Shown here: positions 25,166-33,707 of the stretch, one piece after another
How positions within the stretch are numbered: position 1 is the first letter of the stretch
Layout: each line of letters opens with the position of its first letter
Assembly: GCF_013348805.1 (NCBI RefSeq)
Contig: NZ_CP054690.1
Span: forward strand, 186,001 to 250,000
DNA: 64,000 nucleotides
From: Rhodococcus sp. W8901
Lineage (GTDB): Bacteria > Actinomycetota > Actinomycetes > Mycobacteriales > Mycobacteriaceae
Direction: 5' to 3'
Notes under the pieces: model-generated
What the model was told of the DNA's origin: nothing
The model's database searches: none
What the model saw: the letters and a program-made list of their open reading frames with translations, nothing else
Made by a program: the position numbers and the translations under genes

Positions 25166-26028
25166 GCCCGCTGCTGGAAGTATCGGATCTCGTCAAGACC
25201 TATCCGGTGAAGCGGAACCTGCTCGGTCGGGTGCGTGAACGTACCACGGTGACCGACCATGTCTCCTTCACCGTCGAGAGGGGAGAGACCGTCGGGATCG
25301 TAGGGGAATCCGGTGCAGGCAAGTCCACCGTCGGCCGTCTTGCCCTGCGACTGATCGAACCGGACTCGGGATCGATCGTGTTCGACGGCCGCGATGTTCG
25401 CGGTCTGTCCAGGGCGGAGCTGCGCGAGTTCCGGCAACGGGCTCAGATGATCTTCCAGGATCCGTTCTCGTCTCTCGACCCCCATATGACCATCCGCGAG
25501 GCGGTCGGTGAGCCGCTCACGATCCACCGCGGTTTGAAGGGGATTGAACGCGACGCCGCGGTGACCGCCTTGCTGGCGCGGGTCGGGCTGCGGGCCGACC
25601 AGCTCGACAAGTATCCGCGTGAGTTCTCGGGCGGCCAGTTGCAGCGCATCGCGATTGCGCGAGCGCTGACCACCGAGCCGGATTTCATCGTGTGTGACGA
25701 ACCCGTTGCGGCACTGGATGTCTCGATCCAGGCGCAGGTGCTCAACCTGCTCATCGACCTGCAACGCGAGCGCGGACTGGCATATGTGTTCGTCTCGCAC
25801 GACCTGTCGCTCGTGCGGTTCCTCGCGCACCGCGTCGCCGTGATGCGCAAGGGTGTGATCGTGGAGATGGGGCCCACCGAGCAGGTTTTCACCGATCCGC
25901 AGCACGCCTACACCAAGACCTTGCTGGAGGCGATCCCGGATCCGCGGGCGCACTTCCTCGGCAGACGAGCCGAAGCGGACGCGGGGCGTGCCGCGTCGGC
26001 GATGGTCGGCACCGCGAAGGAGTCCTGA
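25162..26028 (+). CDS. ABC transporter ATP-binding protein, DppF type
   Basis: A 288-residue second ATPase of the importer. Walker A is GESGAGKST, the Q-loop MIFQDPFSSLDP, the signature FSGGQLQRIAIARAL, Walker B IVCDEPVAALDVSI, and the H-loop VSHDL. The short C-terminus, without the full cysteine-rich tail of its partner, fits the F-type subunit. It overlaps both neighbours (ATGA with the D-type gene, TGATG with the permease), so the ATPase pair and permeases are translationally coupled. Confidence 0.94.
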   Translation: MSPLLEVSDLVKTYPVKRNLLGRVRERTTVTDHVSFTVERGETVGIVGESGAGKSTVGRLALRLIEPDSGSIVFDGRDVRGLSRAELREFRQRAQMIFQDPFSSLDPHMTIREAVGEPLTIHRGLKGIERDAAVTALLARVGLRADQLDKYPREFSGGQLQRIAIARALTTEPDFIVCDEPVAALDVSIQAQVLNLLIDLQRERGLAYVFVSHDLSLVRFLAHRVAVMRKGVIVEMGPTEQVFTDPQHAYTKTLLEAIPDPRAHFLGRRAEADAGRAASAMVGTAKES

Positions 26029-26969
26029 TGCTGACCCTGATCGCAAAGCGGATCGCCTCGGCGATCCCGATGTTGCTGTTCGTCAGCTTCTTCGTCTATG
26101 CGCTCGTCGATCTCGTTCCGGGCGATGCGGCGACGGCGCTGGCCGGTGACAATGCCAGCGCCGAGCAGATCGAACAGACCAGGCAGGCGCTCGGGCTGGA
26201 CCAACCGTTGATCGTGCGGTACCTCGACTGGCTCGGTGGGGCGCTGACCGGAGACCTGGGGACCTCGCTCTACAGCACTCAGTCGGTGGTGCAGATCATC
26301 GCCGAACGACTTCCGGTGACCCTCTCGCTGACGTTCGTGACGATGCTGATCGTGGTGGCCGTCGGACTGCCGGCGGGCATCGCCGCTGCGGTGCGCCCGA
26401 ACTCGTGGTTGGACCGGGGGCTGACCGTACTCTCGAGTGTGGCCATCGCGGTGCCGCCGTTCATCGTTGCGCTGGCGTTGGTGATCCCGTTGGCAATCCT
26501 CAGTCCGATTTTCCCTGCCACCGGATACGCGATGCTCACCGACGGAGCAGGTGCGTGGCTGCAGCATCTGATCCTTCCGGCGATCGCGATCGCCGCCATC
26601 TCCGCTGCCGAACTGGCGCGACAGACTCGCGCCTCGCTCGTCGACGTGCTGGGCCGGGACTTCATACGCACTGCTCGCGCCAAAGGTCTGCTGCAGAAAG
26701 CGATCATCGGAAAACACGGCCTCAAGAACGCCGGCGTACCGATCGTCACGGTGCTGGGCCTGCAGGTCTCGCGGGTCCTTGCCGGTGCGGTGACGGTCGA
26801 GTTCGTCTTCGCGCTCCCGGGACTGGGCACACTCGCGGTGAGCTCCGTCTTCTCTCGCGACGTCCCGGTGATCCTCGGCATCGTCATGGTCTGCGCGGTG
26901 TTCATCGTGGTGATCAACGTGATCGTCGATGCCACCTACGGCTACCTCAATCCTCGCGTTCGCGTCTGA
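26028..26969 (+). CDS. ABC transporter permease, DppB type
   Basis: A 313-residue inner-membrane protein with about six hydrophobic segments. It starts with the amphipathic KRIASAIPMLLFVSFFVYALVDLVPGD signature of the DppB group, followed by the usual periplasmic domain (LGLDQPLIVRYLDWL) and the conserved cytoplasmic EAA-type loop near YDFIRTARAKG-like residues (GRDFIRTARAKGL). It pairs with the DppC-type permease encoded 11 bp downstream to form the channel. The first codon overlaps the preceding stop as TGATG. Confidence 0.93.
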   Translation: MLTLIAKRIASAIPMLLFVSFFVYALVDLVPGDAATALAGDNASAEQIEQTRQALGLDQPLIVRYLDWLGGALTGDLGTSLYSTQSVVQIIAERLPVTLSLTFVTMLIVVAVGLPAGIAAAVRPNSWLDRGLTVLSSVAIAVPPFIVALALVIPLAILSPIFPATGYAMLTDGAGAWLQHLILPAIAIAAISAAELARQTRASLVDVLGRDFIRTARAKGLLQKAIIGKHGLKNAGVPIVTVLGLQVSRVLAGAVTVEFVFALPGLGTLAVSSVFSRDVPVILGIVMVCAVFIVVINVIVDATYGYLNPRVRV

Positions 26970-26980
26970 AAGGCCTGACC

Positions 26981-27904
26981 ATGATCAGCACGACCGATGC
27001 CGCGGTGACACGTCCGCCCAATCCCTTCGTCCATTTCTGGACCACCAGTCGCCCGCTCCGGTTGCTGCGGAGCAACCGGTTGGCGATGGTCGCCTTGGGA
27101 TTCCTCGTCGTTGTGATGCTGCTGGCCGCGTTCGGCGGCCTGCTCGCACCGTACGACCCGAATGCGCAGGACTTGTCGAACAGTTTCGCCCCGGCCGACG
27201 GAGCGCACCTCCTCGGGACCGACCTGTACGGCCGCGACAATCTCAGCCGACTGCTGGACGCAGCGTCGGTGACGTTCGCGGCCATCGTGCAGGCCGTCGG
27301 CGTCGCCGCGCTGTTGGGAATCCCGTTCGGATTGCTCGCCGGATTGCTCGGCGGCTGGGTGGGGGCCGTGCTGTCGCGGATCTCCGACGCATTGCAGTCG
27401 CTGCCGCCCCTGATCCTGGCCATCGCCGTCGTCGGCATCCTCGGCCCGGGACTGACCAACGCGATGCTCGCCATCGGTATCGTGCTTGCGCCGTCACTCT
27501 TCCGTCTCGCCCGCGGAGCCGCCGAGTCTGTCGCCACCGAAACCTATATCGAAGCCTGTCGGGCACTGGGATGTTCGCAGTGGCGGCTGCTGTGGCGGCA
27601 TGTGCTTCCCAACGCTGCGTCCCCGATTCTGGTGCAGCTCACCTTCTCCGCCGGCGTTGCGATCGTCGCCGAGGCATCGCTGAGCTTCCTCGGGCTCGGC
27701 GTGCAGGCGCCGCAGACATCCTGGGGCAGCATGCTGCGCGATGCATTCGACAACGTCTACACCGCTCCTGCCGCGCTGATCGCGCCTGCGGTCATGATCG
27801 TCGCAACCGTTCTGGCGCTTTCCACGTTCGGTGACGGCCTGCGCGACGCCCTCGAAGGCACCGGCACCACCCGCAAGGTCAGGCTGCTCACCCGAAACAG
27901 ATAG
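26981..27904 (+). CDS. ABC transporter permease, DppC type
   Basis: A 307-residue membrane protein. A cytoplasmic N-terminus (about 40 residues) precedes the first helix (LAMVALGFLVVVMLLAAFGGLL), then the conserved HLLGTDLYGRDNLSRLL element, four or five further helices and the EAA loop (TETYIEACRALGCSQWRLLWRHVLPN). The ending FLGLGVQAPQTSWGSML is diagnostic for the C-type permease. Start ATG 26981 is the only one giving a normal length; the upstream open frame runs inside the B-type gene. It closes the transporter operon and stops 6 bp from the convergent response regulator. Confidence 0.93.
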   Translation: MISTTDAAVTRPPNPFVHFWTTSRPLRLLRSNRLAMVALGFLVVVMLLAAFGGLLAPYDPNAQDLSNSFAPADGAHLLGTDLYGRDNLSRLLDAASVTFAAIVQAVGVAALLGIPFGLLAGLLGGWVGAVLSRISDALQSLPPLILAIAVVGILGPGLTNAMLAIGIVLAPSLFRLARGAAESVATETYIEACRALGCSQWRLLWRHVLPNAASPILVQLTFSAGVAIVAEASLSFLGLGVQAPQTSWGSMLRDAFDNVYTAPAALIAPAVMIVATVLALSTFGDGLRDALEGTGTTRKVRLLTRNR

Positions 27905-27910
27905 GTATCC

Positions 27911-28531
27911 TCAGCGAATCCCGTCCCGCCGCAGGGCGATCGAGACGGCTGCGGCACGAGAGTCGACGCCGAGCTTGGCGTAGATGTGGGCGAGGTGGGT
28001 CTTCACGGTGGCCTCGCTGATGAACAGCCGCCGGCCCAGTTCCTTGTTCGTCAGGCCCTCGGCCAGCAGGGTCAGCAGTTCCGCCTCGCGTGCGGTGAGG
28101 GCCTGGTCGGGTCGGCGCATCTGGTCGAGCACGCGGGCCGCGACGGGCGGCGACAGCACGCTCTGGCCCACGACCGCGCCGCGGATCGCGGCGAAGATGT
28201 CCCGCGGCGCGGAGTCCTTGAGCAGGTAGCCGATCGCGCCCGCGTCGAGTGCGCGCACCACGTCGGCATCCGTGTCGTAGGTGGTGAACACCAGCACCGG
28301 CTGGTCGGGCCGGGCGGCGCGGATGCGTCGAATCGCTTCCACCCCATCGATTCCGGCGCCGAGCGCGAGATCCATCATCATCAGATCCGGTGCGCGGTCC
28401 GCGGCGAGCGCGACGGCGTCCTCGCCGGTGTCGGCCTCGCCGGTCACCTCGATGTCGGGTTGCGAGTCCAGCAGGGCGCGCAGCCCCGCGCGCACCACGA
28501 GGTGGTCGTCCACCAGCAGCACGGAGATCAC
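27911..28531 (-). CDS. LuxR/NarL-family response regulator
   Basis: A 206-residue two-component regulator. The receiver domain starts ISVLLVDDHLVVRAGL, with the phospho-acceptor Asp in MMMDLALG, the switch Thr in FTTYD and the Lys in LLKDSAP. The LuxR-type helix-turn-helix is at the C-terminus (LTAREAELLTLLAEGLTNKELGRRL, then SEATVKTHL). GTG 28531 overlaps the stop of the histidine kinase gene as GTGA, so the two are coupled. The kinase belongs to the matching HisKA_3 class. The divergent hbpS-like gene is the likely target. Confidence 0.95.
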   Translation of the reverse strand: MISVLLVDDHLVVRAGLRALLDSQPDIEVTGEADTGEDAVALAADRAPDLMMMDLALGAGIDGVEAIRRIRAARPDQPVLVFTTYDTDADVVRALDAGAIGYLLKDSAPRDIFAAIRGAVVGQSVLSPPVAARVLDQMRRPDQALTAREAELLTLLAEGLTNKELGRRLFISEATVKTHLAHIYAKLGVDSRAAAVSIALRRDGIR

Positions 28532-29667
28532 GCCGCACCCCCGACCGGAACCTGGGCGGCCACGACGGTGCCCTCGCCGGGTGCGCTCTCCACCGAGAAT
28601 GTCCCGCCGAGCGCCTCGACCCGCTTCCGCATCGCCGTCAGTCCGAATCCGCTGCGGTCGCCCACGTCGAAGCCGGCGCCGTCGTCGAAGATGTCCAGGG
28701 CGACGGCGTCGGGCAGGTATGTCAGGGTCACCCCCACAGTCTGCGCGTGGGCGTGCCGGCGGATGTTCGACACCGCGCTCTGCGTGATCCGCAACAGTGC
28801 GTGCTCGACGGCGGACGGCAGCGGCGCCGGTTCGCCGATCACCCGAAGCTGCGCCGACGGAACATATCCGCGGGCGGCGGCGAGCAGCGCCGCTTCCAGC
28901 GTCTGCGTCTCGAGGTCGGGGGAGCTCAGGTAGTGGACCAGATCCCGGGTCTGGGCCAGGTTCTCGCGCAGCGACGCCGTTGCGACGTGGACCTCCTCCC
29001 GCGCCCGTGGCCCCGGCTGCTCCCACACCTGCTCGGCCGCCTCGAGATGCAGCAGCGCGCTGGTGAGTCCCTGTGTGACGGTGTCGTGGATCTCCCGCGC
29101 GAGCCGTTCGCGTTCGGACAGCACGCCGGCCTCCCGCTCGGTCTCGGCGAGCCTGGACTGGGCGGTGACGAGTTCACCGAGCAGTCGTTCCCGTTCGGCG
29201 CTGTCGCGCTCCACCTGGCCGTAGGCGAGGACGATGAGGGCGCCCGTGCACAGCGGGGCCAGGAACACCGCCCATTCGGTCCGCCCGCTGAACGACACGA
29301 ACTCGATGCCGGTGAACACCGCCAGCGCGGCGACCACCAGGAACGCGAGCCACCGCGGGAACGCGCGGGTGCAGAGGAAGAAGATCGGGAACGCCGTCCA
29401 CGCGAAGCTCGGCGCGAGCCACACCAGTGCCACCCACGTGCTCAGGACCGGCCACACCCACGGCTGCCACACCGCGCCGCGGCGCGAGGTCACCACGACC
29501 ACCATGTAGAGCGCCGCGAGTACGGCGACGAGGCTCGCGATGACCACCCAGCGGTCGCCGAACCCGTGATACGTGAGGTAGCGGGCCGTGGACGCCGCGA
29601 GCAGCACGTAGAACGAGAGGTGGATCGCGACCCCGATCGGTCCGCGGAACGCCGACTTGTCCTGCAC
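28528..29667 (-). CDS. Sensor histidine kinase, HisKA_3 (NarL-partner) type
   Basis: A 379-residue membrane kinase. Residues 1-150 contain five or six hydrophobic helices with short loops and no large extracellular domain. The dimerisation domain has ERERLAREIHDTVTQGL with phospho-acceptor His194, followed by the HATPase_c domain (N-box LLRITQSAVSNIRRHAHA, G-box DDGAGFD, and FGLTAMRKRVEALGG). The layout of five helices then HisKA_3, beside a secreted HbpS-like protein, matches SenS of Streptomyces, which senses iron-linked oxidative stress through HbpS. Orthology is inferred from arrangement, not measured. Confidence 0.92.
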   Translation of the reverse strand: MQDKSAFRGPIGVAIHLSFYVLLAASTARYLTYHGFGDRWVVIASLVAVLAALYMVVVVTSRRGAVWQPWVWPVLSTWVALVWLAPSFAWTAFPIFFLCTRAFPRWLAFLVVAALAVFTGIEFVSFSGRTEWAVFLAPLCTGALIVLAYGQVERDSAERERLLGELVTAQSRLAETEREAGVLSERERLAREIHDTVTQGLTSALLHLEAAEQVWEQPGPRAREEVHVATASLRENLAQTRDLVHYLSSPDLETQTLEAALLAAARGYVPSAQLRVIGEPAPLPSAVEHALLRITQSAVSNIRRHAHAQTVGVTLTYLPDAVALDIFDDGAGFDVGDRSGFGLTAMRKRVEALGGTFSVESAPGEGTVVAAQVPVGGAA

Positions 29668-29793
29668 GGCCCGATCCTACGGAGACCGCAACCCGCGCGG
29701 ATCGGCCATTCGGATGATGTCTGCGTGGCCGGAGGGTCGAGACCAGCGCAGACGGGCGGGCGATGCCGTCGAACAGCCGTCGGAGCGAGGCTC

Positions 29794-29807
29794 GAATCGA
29801 TCGATTC
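29794..29807. promoter_or_regulatory. 14-bp perfect palindrome before the HbpS-like gene
   Basis: GAATCGATCGATTC lies 22 bp before the ATG at 29830, in the 162-bp divergent gap between the kinase and the HbpS-like gene. A second inverted pair, GTCTGCG at 29719-29725 and CGCAGAC at 29747-29753, is nearer the kinase. Either could be the response-regulator site. Confidence 0.5.
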
Positions 29808-29829
29808 ACCACCTCCGAGAGGACCGAAG

Positions 29830-30420
29830 ATGACCACCTCCCTCCGCCTGCCCCGAGCCCTCGCGATCGCCGTCCCCACCGTTGCCCTGCTGGCCGCGGC
29901 CGCCTGCGGATCGACCGACGACGCTGCCGCTCCGCCCACCGCCATGGAGGTCGCGCCCGCCGCGGTCTCGTCGCAACAGCCCGGCGCCGCCGACAAGGGC
30001 ACCGTCTCCGCGAACCGGCTGGCCGTGGCGACCGCCGGCCGCGCCGCGCAGGCCGCGCTCGCGAAGTGCCAGGCCGACGGCCTCGGCTACGTCACCGTCT
30101 CGGTGGTGGACCGCTTCGGCAACGTGCAGGCGATGCTGCGCGGCGACAACGCGGCCCAGCACACCGTGGAGGCGTCGCGGGCCAAGGGCTACACGGCCGC
30201 CGCGTTCGGTGCGAACACCAGCGACCTCACCGGCCGCGCGAAGGGCGACGGCCCGACCGTTGCTGACCTGCCCGGCACGCTGTTCCTGCCCGGTGGTGTC
30301 ACGGTGAACGTGGGTAACGCGTCGATCGCCGGCATCGGGGTGGGCGGTGCGCCCGACGGCAACGCCGACCAGGCCTGCGCCGCAGCCGGACTCGCCGAGA
30401 TCGCCGGGAGCCTGCAGTGA
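29830..30420 (+). CDS. HbpS/GlcG-family (heme-degrading-like) lipoprotein
   Basis: A 196-residue secreted protein. The leader MTTSLRLPRALAIAVPTVALL ends in the lipobox AAAC, so Cys27 should carry lipid. The mature domain is of the GlcG/HbpS type: LAVATAGRAAQAALAKCQADGLGYVTVSVVDR, GNVQAMLRGDNA, HTVEASRAKGYTAAAFG, and the C-terminal GGVTVNVGNASIAGIGVGGAPDG. In Streptomyces HbpS is an exported heme-binding octamer that tunes the SenS kinase. This copy would instead be tethered to the membrane beside its kinase. GAGGACCGAAG precedes the ATG. It overlaps the ankyrin gene by 4 bp. Confidence 0.9.
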   Translation: MTTSLRLPRALAIAVPTVALLAAAACGSTDDAAAPPTAMEVAPAAVSSQQPGAADKGTVSANRLAVATAGRAAQAALAKCQADGLGYVTVSVVDRFGNVQAMLRGDNAAQHTVEASRAKGYTAAAFGANTSDLTGRAKGDGPTVADLPGTLFLPGGVTVNVGNASIAGIGVGGAPDGNADQACAAAGLAEIAGSLQ

Positions 30421-31029
30421 GGGCTGCCGTCCTGCTGGCCGCCGTCGCATTGACGGCGGCCGCGTGCGGCAGCGCCGAGGTGCCCGAGACATATTCCACG
30501 CCAGTGTCTTCCGACGTCGCGTCGCCCGTACCCACGCCGGTGTCCACGCCGGAACTCGAAGGGGCGCTCTTCGCGGCGGTACGGACGGGCGACGCGGTCC
30601 GAGTGCGCGACGCTCTCGCCGGCGGAGCCGATGCAGAGGCCCGGGGTGCGGGCGGCCGGACCCCGCTGGTGGAGGCGACCAAGGCGAACGCGGTCGCCGT
30701 GGCGGCGGCGCTGATATGCACAGCACCAACCGATTCGGTGGGACCGCGCTGATCCCGGCGTCCGAGTACGGGCACGTGGAGACCGTGCGGACCCTGATCC
30801 GGGCGGGGGTGCCGGTGAACCACGTCAACGACCCGGGTTGGACGGCGCTACACGAGGCGATCGTCTACGGCGACGGATCGGCCCGGTACCTCGATGTCGT
30901 GTCCCGCTGCTCGACGCCGGCGCCGACCCGTCGATCCGCGACGCGCGGGGCCGCACGCCGCTGCAGAAGGCGCAGTCCCGCGGCCAGCACGACATCGTCG
31001 CGGTGCTGACCGCGTCGAACGGGAACTGA
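30417..31029 (+). pseudogene. Ankyrin-repeat lipoprotein, broken by a deletion and frameshifts
   Basis: GTG 30417 overlaps the hbpS-like stop as GTGA and begins a lipoprotein leader with lipobox TAAAC. One ankyrin repeat follows in this frame (LEGALFAAVRTGDAVRVRDALAGGADAEARG) up to about base 30715. There the reading must jump to a second frame (STNRFGGTALIPASEYGHVETVRTLIRAGVPVNHVNDPGWTALHEAI), with about one repeat missing at the junction, and jump again near 30895 to a third frame (VPLLDAGADPSIRDARGRTPLQKA) ending at 31029. The intact family has four or five unbroken repeats. No single frame gives more than 111 residues. It probably was the operon partner of the HbpS-like protein. Confidence 0.78.
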
Positions 31030-31113
31030 CGGCACGCCCCGAACCCGAACCGTGCCGTGAGCTCCCGTTCATCGCTCGAGGTGGGTCGGGAGGTGGGGCG
31101 GACAGGTGTCGGG

Positions 31114-32532
31114 TCAGTCGGGGTCCTGGATCCGGGCCCAGGGCCGGGCGGCCTCGAGTTCGAAGGCGAGTTCGAGGAGGGTGCGCTCGTCGCCGTGGTT
31201 CGCGGAGAAGTGCGAGGCCAGGGGCAGACCGTTCGACGTCCGGTGCAGTGGGAGGGAGATGGCCGGTCCGCCGGAGGCGTTGTTGAGCGGGGTGAACGAG
31301 GCGTAGGTCACCAGGCGCTCGAACAGTGTGTCGAAATCTTGTGCGGGGGAGAGGTACCCGAGCTTGGGGGTGGTGTGTCCGAGGACCGGGGAGAGCACGA
31401 CGTCGTACTTCTGGAACGCTCGGGAGTAGGTGCGGGCCGTGCGCCGCAACCGGTACAGCATGCGGGGTGTCTCGACCATGTGCTTGCGGTACATCGCATC
31501 CAGTCCGCGGCTGAGATTGTCGGTCTTCTTCGGATCGAACGTCGGTCCGAACATCCGCTTCCCGCCGGCGAGGATCGCGAAGGACAGGAAGCCCCAGTAC
31601 AGCTTGAAGTCGCGCATGAAGTCCTCGCCGACCGGCAGCGACGCCTCCTCGACATGGTGGCCGAGTTCGTCGAGCAGATCGGCGGTGGATGCCACGGACT
31701 TGCGCGTCTCGTCGTCGGTGGGCACCGCGGTCACCGAGTCGGCGATCACGCCGACCCGCAGCCGCGTTGCGGCCGGACCCTCCACCAGGCGAATCGGCGG
31801 CAACTTCGGGTTCCGGTAGTACTGCTCGGCCGCGGCGTAGAAGCGGGCGGTGTCGCGCACCGAGCGGCTGATGGCGCCCTGCGTGACGATCCGGATCGGC
31901 ATGGTCTTGTCGGTCGCATCGGGGATGGTGCGGCCGCGGGTCGGCTTCAGACCGACGAGCCCGCATGCCGCAGCGGGAATTCGGATGGAGCCGCCCCCGT
32001 CGTTCGCGTGCGCGAAGGGTAGAGCGCCGGACGCCACGAGCGCCGCCGAACCGCCGGACGACGCACCGGACGAGTACTCGGGGTTCCACGGGTTCCGGAC
32101 CGGATCGGCGTCGGAGTACTCGGTGGAGGCGCTGAACCCGAACTCGGGCAGCCGGCTCTTGCCGATGGAGACGGAGCCCGTCGACAGGAACTGGTCCACG
32201 AAGTCGCTGTTGCGGTCGGCGGGGGCGGGGGTGAACGCGGCACTGCCCTGCCCGGTGGGCAGCCCCACGACGTCGACGTTGTCCTTGACGATCGTCGGTA
32301 CACCGGCGAAGACGCCGCGGCGCGGGGTATCGGACAGCTTCAGGGCTCGCTCGAAGTCGCGGGCCTGGATACCGTTCAGCCTGCCCTGGACCTTCTCGGC
32401 GCGGTCGATGGCCGCCTGCACGACCTCCCGTGACGACACCTCACCGGCCGCGATGCGGGCGGCGACGCCGGTCGCGTCCAGGTCGCCGAGGGCGTCGTCA
32501 CCGAATGTGTGGATCCGCGGATCATCGGTCAT
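31114..32532 (-). CDS. Amidase (amidase-signature family)
   Basis: A 472-residue amidase-signature enzyme hydrolysing amide bonds through a Ser-cisSer-Lys triad. The Lys is in PTIVKDNVDV, and the glycine/serine-rich signature is visible as YSSGASSGGSAALVASGALPFAHA followed by DGGGSIRIPAAACGLVGLKPTRGR, with the cis-Ser and nucleophile Ser in place. Family members act on aliphatic or aryl amides, 6-aminohexanoate dimers or peptides; this C-terminus gives no clear clue. The gene lies 53 bp downstream of the TetR gene on the same strand and may be under its control. Confidence 0.92.
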   Translation of the reverse strand: MTDDPRIHTFGDDALGDLDATGVAARIAAGEVSSREVVQAAIDRAEKVQGRLNGIQARDFERALKLSDTPRRGVFAGVPTIVKDNVDVVGLPTGQGSAAFTPAPADRNSDFVDQFLSTGSVSIGKSRLPEFGFSASTEYSDADPVRNPWNPEYSSGASSGGSAALVASGALPFAHANDGGGSIRIPAAACGLVGLKPTRGRTIPDATDKTMPIRIVTQGAISRSVRDTARFYAAAEQYYRNPKLPPIRLVEGPAATRLRVGVIADSVTAVPTDDETRKSVASTADLLDELGHHVEEASLPVGEDFMRDFKLYWGFLSFAILAGGKRMFGPTFDPKKTDNLSRGLDAMYRKHMVETPRMLYRLRRTARTYSRAFQKYDVVLSPVLGHTTPKLGYLSPAQDFDTLFERLVTYASFTPLNNASGGPAISLPLHRTSNGLPLASHFSANHGDERTLLELAFELEAARPWARIQDPD

Positions 32533-32585
32533 GTCCGGAGTCTAGGTCGCCGCGGGCTCGGTCCGGGAGGGTTCCAGCGGACGGA

Positions 32586-33359
32586 TCAGCTCGCGTCGGG
32601 TCGGTCCGCGATGGCCTCGCGGATCGCCCGCAGTTCGGTGCGCAGTGAGTCGAGTTCGGCCCGGATGTCCTCGGCCCCGCCGGTCGGGGTCTCCGGTTCG
32701 GGGGCGGGGGCGGCGACGATCTTCTTGGTGCGTGCTCGTTTCGGTGCCGGCGCGAGGGGAGCGCCGTCGGTCTCTGTCGGCGCCGGGACGAACCCGTTGA
32801 GGAAGACGGTGGTGAGGGTCGTCGTCAGGGACTCGATGTCCCGGCTCAGGGTCTTGCGATGCCAGCGCACGGACATGAACACGCATTCGCGCATCATCCG
32901 CTGGAACTCGAAAACGTCTATCCCGGAATTGAATTCGCCGCCGCGGACGCCGTCCTCGACGATCCCGAACCAGGCATCGTGGGAAGCCTCGACCGCCGCG
33001 GCGATCTCGGTATAGCGGGGGAGCGTGCCGAGGTTCGCGAACTCGTTCTGGTAGATCTCGGTCGCGTACGGATGGGCGTCGGCCGTCTCGAGGGAGACGC
33101 GCACGATCCTCGCGAGACGCTCGCGCGCGGTCTCCGGCAACTCGACGACGGAGTTGTAGCGCTCCACCAGGTCGGTCAGGAAGCTCACCAGGATCTCGGA
33201 GACGATTGCGTCCTTCGAGTTGAAATAGTGATAGAGCGTTCCCGAATTGAGTCCGACTGCCTCGCCGATCTCCCGAATCGTTGTCGCTGTGATGCCACGA
33301 TCGGAGAACAGTCGTGCCGATTCGGCCAGGATCACCTCGCGTCGGCCCACTGACGCCAC
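32586..33359 (-). CDS. TetR-family transcriptional regulator with extended C-terminus
   Basis: A 257-residue regulator. The N-terminal HTH is standard (RREVILAESARLFSDRGITATTIREIGEAVGLNSGTLYHYFNSKDAIV). The ligand domain resembles the KstR2/FadR-like TetR_C group (ETADAHPYATEIYQNEFANL). After residue 200 there is an unusual 55-residue tail, with a basic Pro/Ala segment (PKRARTKK) and a short coiled coil (AEDIRAELDSLRTELRAIREAI). Start GTG 33359 has AGGAGTGAACC before it. It lies between the amidase gene and the meta-cleavage genes on the same strand, so either could be its target. Confidence 0.9.
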   Translation of the reverse strand: MASVGRREVILAESARLFSDRGITATTIREIGEAVGLNSGTLYHYFNSKDAIVSEILVSFLTDLVERYNSVVELPETARERLARIVRVSLETADAHPYATEIYQNEFANLGTLPRYTEIAAAVEASHDAWFGIVEDGVRGGEFNSGIDVFEFQRMMRECVFMSVRWHRKTLSRDIESLTTTLTTVFLNGFVPAPTETDGAPLAPAPKRARTKKIVAAPAPEPETPTGGAEDIRAELDSLRTELRAIREAIADRPDAS

Positions 33360-33431
33360 GGTTCACTCCTCTTGTTCAGGTATTGATTCGATCGTGTACT
33401 ACCCGAGGCTAGCAGCGGGTTATCGGCCGCT

Positions 33432-33707
33432 TTACTGACGAAGCGCTTGTTCGATGGCACCGAATCGGCGGGGCAGGAACAGGACGTATGCCCACACGAA
33501 GCCGACGCCCGCCATCAGTGTGCGGCTCACCTCCGCGACGCTCGAGCTGACCACCTGGTTGTCCGGGGCTGCCGAGACCGGGATGATCTCGGAGACGAGG
33601 ATCGGGACCACCAGCACGGTGACGAGCCGCGGCGTCCAACGCTGCTGTGGCTCGGTCGATGGGACTCCGGTGCCCGTCGAGAGTCCGCCGTCGAGGGTTC
33701 CCGTCAC
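33432..33707 (-). CDS. Small integral membrane protein of the meta-cleavage operon
   Basis: A 91-residue protein with two predicted membrane helices (WTPRLVTVLVVPILVSEIIPV and SRTLMAGVGFVWAYVLFLP) and a short cytoplasmic tail. GTG 33707 overlaps the dioxygenase stop as GTGA, which supports real, coupled translation; the frame is open to 33758 but that extension lies inside the dioxygenase gene. Possibly a small uptake or assembly component for the aromatic substrate. I do not recognise the family. Confidence 0.62.
   Translation of the reverse strand: MTGTLDGGLSTGTGVPSTEPQQRWTPRLVTVLVVPILVSEIIPVSAAPDNQVVSSSVAEVSRTLMAGVGFVWAYVLFLPRRFGAIEQALRQ

Noticed and set aside
29234-29509. Possible small gene opposite the histidine kinase membrane region
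   Set aside because: No signal, domain or ribosome site; it overlaps the real kinase completely.
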